NCBI GenBank assembly: GCA_021820825.1
Contig: JAKADD010000101.1
Location: 1-7,986, forward strand
Reading direction: 5' to 3'
Length of the DNA: 7,986 nt
Source of the DNA: Bacillota bacterium
Lineage (GTDB): Bacteria > Bacillota > Bacilli > Alicyclobacillales > SLC66
In this document: piece after piece, positions 6,183 to 7,986 of the stretch
How the letters are laid out: every line of letters starts with the position of its first letter
How positions within the stretch are numbered: position 1 is the first letter of the stretch
Made by a program: the position numbers and the translations under genes
Notes under the pieces: model-generated
The model's database searches: none
Told to the model about the DNA's origin: nothing
What the model saw: the letters and a program-made list of their open reading frames with translations, nothing else

Positions 6183-6208
6183 TATATGTGTATTGTGCGA
6201 TGTGTCAC
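6181..6208 (-). promoter_or_regulatory. Sigma-A-like promoter of the nitronate monooxygenase-like gene
   Basis: On the minus strand a -35 box GTGACA (6208-6203, five of six to TTGACA) and a perfect -10 box TATAAT (6186-6181) are separated by 16 bp. Transcription would start near 6174, giving a leader of about 100 nt before the ATG at 6076. This is the best promoter match in the window. Confidence 0.65.
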
Positions 6209-6323
6209 TGTGCGCCAGAGCGTCTCGTTGCATGCTGGAAACAGAAAGATCCTTCCCGCAGCGATTGTCGGAAAGAGATGAATCGATGATTTCGGCAATG
6301 GCCAAAATGACTGTAGCCCTGCG

Positions 6324-6341
6324 TACAGGCAGTACAGGCAG
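6324..6341 (+). repeat. Tandem 9-bp direct repeat in the sucA leader
   Basis: TACAGGCAG occurs twice back to back, followed by a looser CAAACAGACAG. It lies about 50 nt upstream of the sucA start. Purpose unknown; it may be chance or a slippage product. Confidence 0.5.
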
Positions 6342-6392
6342 CAAACAGACAGTAATGTGTAGCAACGCACAGTAAGCGGAGGTGCTGCAAAA

Positions 6393-7986
6393 ATGGATAG
6401 ACTAATCGAAGACCCAACTGGAGAGTGGCGCACCTTCTCCGGACCGAATCTGGCGTATGCCCTTGAGTTATACGAACGCTATCAACTGAATCCTGAGACG
6501 GTCGACGAGCCGACGCGAGCCTGGTTTGCACGGGTGGGTCCACCGCCCGGCGCTCTTTTCATGGATGACTCAGAGCAGAATCGTGATGCGTCCACTTCCG
6601 GGCAGCAGCCCGGAGTCAGTTCAACAGAGAACGGGACGGTGTACGGCGCACAACAATGGATACGCAGCATCCGTACATACGGTCATCTCGCCGCCCATGT
6701 GGATCCACTGGGCGGCGAACCGCCGTACGTGCAGGAACTCGACCCGGACGCGCATGCACTACACTGGAATAAGCTGAAGAATCTGCCCGCACGCGCGATC
6801 TGGCCGGACGCGCCCGAGTCCATGACCGCGGACGAGGCGGTCGGCCACCTCAAACAGATGTATACAGGTTCTGTCGGTTACGAGTTTGGCCATGTGCACA
6901 ATACGACAGAACGCGCATGGCTCCACATGCAGGTGGAAGTGAGCACATTTGCTGCGCCAGGTTCCGAGGAGCGCCGATCTTTGCTGAATCGGCTGATTCA
7001 GGTTGACGCCTTTGAACAGTTTTTAAATCGGACATTCGTGGGCCAAAAACGTTTCTCCATTGAAGGCGTGGACGCCCTGGTTCCCATGCTGGACGAACTG
7101 ATTCACAGAGCGGCGCGGGCTGGCGCCGGGCATATTCTGATCGGCATGGCGCACCGCGGACGGCTGAATGTGCTGGCTCATGTCCTCGGAAAACCATATG
7201 CAGCGATTTTTTCGGAATTTCACACGGCGCCAAACAAGGAATTGACGCCTTCCGAGGGTTCGATGGGAATCAACCACGGCTGGACTGGCGATGTCAAATA
7301 CCACCTTGGCGCCAGCAGACTGGAAGGCGATCAGGACGGGCTCGCCGTGCGCGTCATTCTGTCTCACAACCCCAGTCATCTCGAATTCGTCAATCCTGTC
7401 GTGGAAGGATTTACGCGTGCGCACCAGGAACGGCGCGATCTGCCAGGCATTCCCGTGCAGGACCCCAACACCGCCCTTGCGATTCTCATCCACGGCGACG
7501 CGGCGTTCCCAGGCGAAGGCGTCGTTGCGGAAACCCTGAATCTGTCCGAATTGCCGGGCTATCGCACCGGGGGCGCGATTCACCTGATCGTTAACAATCA
7601 GCTCGGATTCACGGCAGACACAAAGGAAGGCCGCTCCACGCACTACGCGAGCGATTTGGCCAAAGGATTTGAAATGCCCATCGCCCATGTCAATGCGGAT
7701 GATCCCGAGGCCTGTCTGCGCACGATTCAGTTGGCGCATGCATACCGTCGCCAATTTCACAAGTCATTCCTGATCGACCTTGTCGGATACAGACGGTTCG
7801 GGCACAATGAAACTGACGATCCGTCCTTCACTCAGCCCCTGCTGTACAGCCAGATTGCGAACCATCCACGCATCCACAGTCTATATCAGAAGCAACTGGA
7901 GGACGCGGGGGTGCTTGCGCCGGCGGATGCGTCGGCGATGGCGAAGGCCTGTGATGCGCTCCTCCACGCGGCGTATGACGCCATGA
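6393..7986 (+). CDS. sucA: 2-oxoglutarate dehydrogenase E1 component, N-terminal 531 residues (partial)
   Basis: E1 decarboxylates 2-oxoglutarate with thiamine diphosphate and transfers the succinyl group to the E2 lipoyl domain in the TCA cycle. In Bacillus the gene is named odhA. The frame is open from ATG 6393 to the right edge, covering rather more than half of a family near 930-960 residues. It begins with the E1 N-terminal pattern YALELYERYQLNPETVD (22-38), then a low-complexity linker (about 55-85), YGHLAAHVDPLG (96-107), and GYEFGHV (162-168). The catalytic core shows GMAHRGRLNVLAHVLGKP (251-268), SHNPSHLEFVNPVVEG (324-339), the thiamine-diphosphate/Mg loop HGDAAFPGEG (367-376) with NNQLGFT (401-407), and YRRFGHNETDDPSFTQP (466-482). 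GCGGAGG lies about 9 nt before the ATG. The E2 gene sucB is expected downstream, outside the window. Confidence 0.97.
   Translation, partial: MDRLIEDPTGEWRTFSGPNLAYALELYERYQLNPETVDEPTRAWFARVGPPPGALFMDDSEQNRDASTSGQQPGVSSTENGTVYGAQQWIRSIRTYGHLAAHVDPLGGEPPYVQELDPDAHALHWNKLKNLPARAIWPDAPESMTADEAVGHLKQMYTGSVGYEFGHVHNTTERAWLHMQVEVSTFAAPGSEERRSLLNRLIQVDAFEQFLNRTFVGQKRFSIEGVDALVPMLDELIHRAARAGAGHILIGMAHRGRLNVLAHVLGKPYAAIFSEFHTAPNKELTPSEGSMGINHGWTGDVKYHLGASRLEGDQDGLAVRVILSHNPSHLEFVNPVVEGFTRAHQERRDLPGIPVQDPNTALAILIHGDAAFPGEGVVAETLNLSELPGYRTGGAIHLIVNNQLGFTADTKEGRSTHYASDLAKGFEMPIAHVNADDPEACLRTIQLAHAYRRQFHKSFLIDLVGYRRFGHNETDDPSFTQPLLYSQIANHPRIHSLYQKQLEDAGVLAPADASAMAKACDALLHAAYDAM

Larger units (their letters stand above)
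6077..6392. other. 316-bp divergent intergenic region between the flavoprotein gene and sucA
   Basis: No convincing protein gene lies here. It holds two opposed promoter-like sites near 6153-6208, a leader of about 200 nt for sucA with a short direct repeat at 6324-6341, and the sucA ribosome binding site (GCGGAGG, about 6377-6383). A TTG-started open frame (6193-6375, plus) has no ribosome binding site at its start and no family resemblance. No rho-independent terminator or recognisable riboswitch was seen. Confidence 0.6.

Noticed and set aside
7023..7760. 245-codon minus-strand open frame
   Set aside because: Antisense shadow of the conserved core of sucA.

Overview
The window looks like chromosomal DNA of a moderately GC-rich Gram-positive bacterium. 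Strong GGAGG-type ribosome binding sites, an OdhA/SucA-type 2-oxoglutarate dehydrogenase, a DsrE-SQR pair and a two-domain GNAT protein together suggest the Firmicutes, perhaps a Bacilli or Alicyclobacillus-like lineage. This placement is inferred from family resemblance and has not been tested. No mobile element, CRISPR array, tRNA or rRNA was seen.

Left part (1-1685, minus strand): a GNAT-family acetyltransferase runs off the left edge. Upstream of it, and probably in the same transcript, is selD (selenide, water dikinase). The key observation of the window is here. selD reads through an in-frame TGA at 1632-1634, exactly where the family has its catalytic Cys/Sec. A compact stem-loop with a GU-starting loop follows at once, matching a bacterial SECIS. 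The full gene therefore starts at a GTG at 1685 and encodes a selenocysteine-containing SelD. A naive caller would start it at a TTG inside the SECIS and lose the active site.

Middle (1686-4570): a LysR-type regulator diverges from selD across 139 bp. That gap holds a perfect 8-bp inverted repeat overlapping a good extended -10 box, which suggests autoregulation and possible co-control of selD. lysR converges, stop against stop, on a minus-strand pair: a DsrE-family protein with a CGTC motif, then an SQR-like FAD oxidoreductase that keeps two of the usual redox cysteines. The pair looks like a small reactive-sulfur module. An inverted repeat lies just upstream of dsrE.

Right part (4571-7986): a long nitronate monooxygenase/2-nitropropane dioxygenase-like flavoprotein (minus) diverges from sucA (plus, cut by the right edge). 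The 316-bp region between them carries two opposed sigma-A-like promoters whose -10 boxes overlap in the palindrome TATAATTATA.

Working together: SelD makes selenophosphate for selenoprotein synthesis and would itself need the Sec machinery (SelA, SelB, tRNA-Sec), which should be elsewhere in the genome. DsrE and SQR suggest handling of sulfide or sulfane sulfur. The selenium and sulfur genes sit side by side with a LysR regulator between them, but a functional link is inference only.
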